A stretch of 5,320 nucleotides of DNA from Anaerolineae bacterium (GTDB lineage: Bacteria > Chloroflexota > Anaerolineae > Aggregatilineales > Phototrophicaceae): positions 1-5,320 of the forward strand of contig JAIOHO010000527.1 of assembly GCA_019912905.1 (NCBI GenBank). The letters run 5' to 3'. Under the pieces are notes generated by a model. The model ran no database searches, had not been told where the DNA came from, and saw only the letters and a list, made by a program, of their open reading frames with translations. Positions 4,994-5,320 of the stretch are shown piece by piece (positions within the stretch are counted from its first letter, which is position 1; every line of letters begins with the position of its first letter). Both the position numbers and the translations under genes were made by a program.

Positions 4994-5320
4994 ATGGTTG
5001 TTGCACTTCCTGAAACCCCTATTCAAAATCACAAAGAATTTATCATCCCCAGTGCTTATCAGACTGCCATCGCCCAGTATAATCGGGCCACCGAACATCT
5101 CGATATCGACGACAACATTCTCGAATTTCTGCGCTATCCTCGCCGTGAATTCAGTGTCAACTTCCCGGTACGGCGCGATAACGGCAAGGTCGAAATGTTT
5201 ACCGGCTACCGCGTCCATCACAGCACCGTAATGGGACCGTCAAAAGGCGGCATCCGCTACAGCACTGAGGTCACACTGGACGAAGTGCGCGCACTGGCGA
5301 TGTGGATGACCTGGAAATGC
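4994..5320 (+). CDS. Glu/Leu/Phe/Val dehydrogenase, probably glutamate dehydrogenase (N-terminal part)
   Basis: The first 109 residues of an amino acid dehydrogenase run off the window end; family members are usually about 410-430 residues, so roughly 300 residues including the NAD(P)-binding Rossmann domain are outside. The enzyme would interconvert an amino acid (most likely glutamate) and its 2-oxo acid plus ammonia with NAD(P) in the cytoplasm. The visible part is the substrate-binding domain. It includes LDIDDNILEFLRYPRREFSV (36-55), PVRRDNGKVEMFTGYRVHHS (58-77), MGPSKGGIRYS (80-90, substrate-binding Lys84) and LDEVRALAMWMTWKC (95-109, Lys108). The 24-residue spacing of these lysines matches that of Lys89 and Lys113 in the clostridial enzyme. 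AAAGGAG at 4976-4982 is the ribosome binding site, with an unusually long 11-nt spacing. Glutamate is the likely substrate, but leucine, phenylalanine or valine dehydrogenase cannot be excluded without the rest. It is transcribed away from the SET gene. Confidence 0.93.
   Translation, partial: MVVALPETPIQNHKEFIIPSAYQTAIAQYNRATEHLDIDDNILEFLRYPRREFSVNFPVRRDNGKVEMFTGYRVHHSTVMGPSKGGIRYSTEVTLDEVRALAMWMTWKC

Noticed and set aside
4886..5221. 111-codon minus-strand open frame opposite the dehydrogenase start
   Set aside because: The plus strand carries unmistakable dehydrogenase motifs; the minus frame has no family features and is a shadow.

Overview
The window looks like ordinary chromosomal DNA from a free-living bacterium with moderately high GC (coding parts near 60%). 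Many small, mostly independent genes, a Uma2-family protein, a ScyD/ScyE-type secreted protein, a stand-alone SET-domain protein and a Glu/Leu/Phe/Val dehydrogenase fit Chloroflexota (Anaerolineae-like) best. That assignment is an inference from gene content, not from a marker gene. No mobile element, CRISPR array, tRNA or rRNA was found.

Left part, plus strand (2-1491): the C-terminal 152 residues of the excision-repair ATPase UvrA, a small single-pass membrane protein of unknown function, and a Uma2-family PD-(D/E)XK nuclease-like protein. The Uma2 gene has its own extended -10 element, which overlaps the first in-frame ATG, so the start is placed at 949. An AT-richer stretch without a convincing gene (1492-1749, about 43% GC by hand count) follows, then a plus-strand ankyrin-repeat protein (1750-2415).

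Middle part, minus strand: the ankyrin gene converges with only 4 bp between stop codons on a two-gene unit read right to left. It consists of a secreted ScyD/ScyE-family beta-propeller protein (3995-2952) followed by a small lipoprotein cytochrome c (2842-2420). A perfect 9-bp-stem hairpin lies in the gap between them, and an inverted repeat with flanking direct repeats lies about 120 bp upstream of the propeller gene. Together the two genes could form an extracytoplasmic redox pair, with a soluble or exported propeller partner and a membrane-anchored one-heme electron carrier. This is the most interesting local hypothesis and is untested.

Right part: a minus-strand SET-domain protein lysine methyltransferase (4735-4202) and, divergent from it, the first 109 codons of a Glu/Leu/Phe/Val dehydrogenase (4994 to the window end). 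The AT-rich region between them carries a plausible promoter for each.

I did not find evidence for an exotic multi-gene system; the findings below are modest and graded accordingly.
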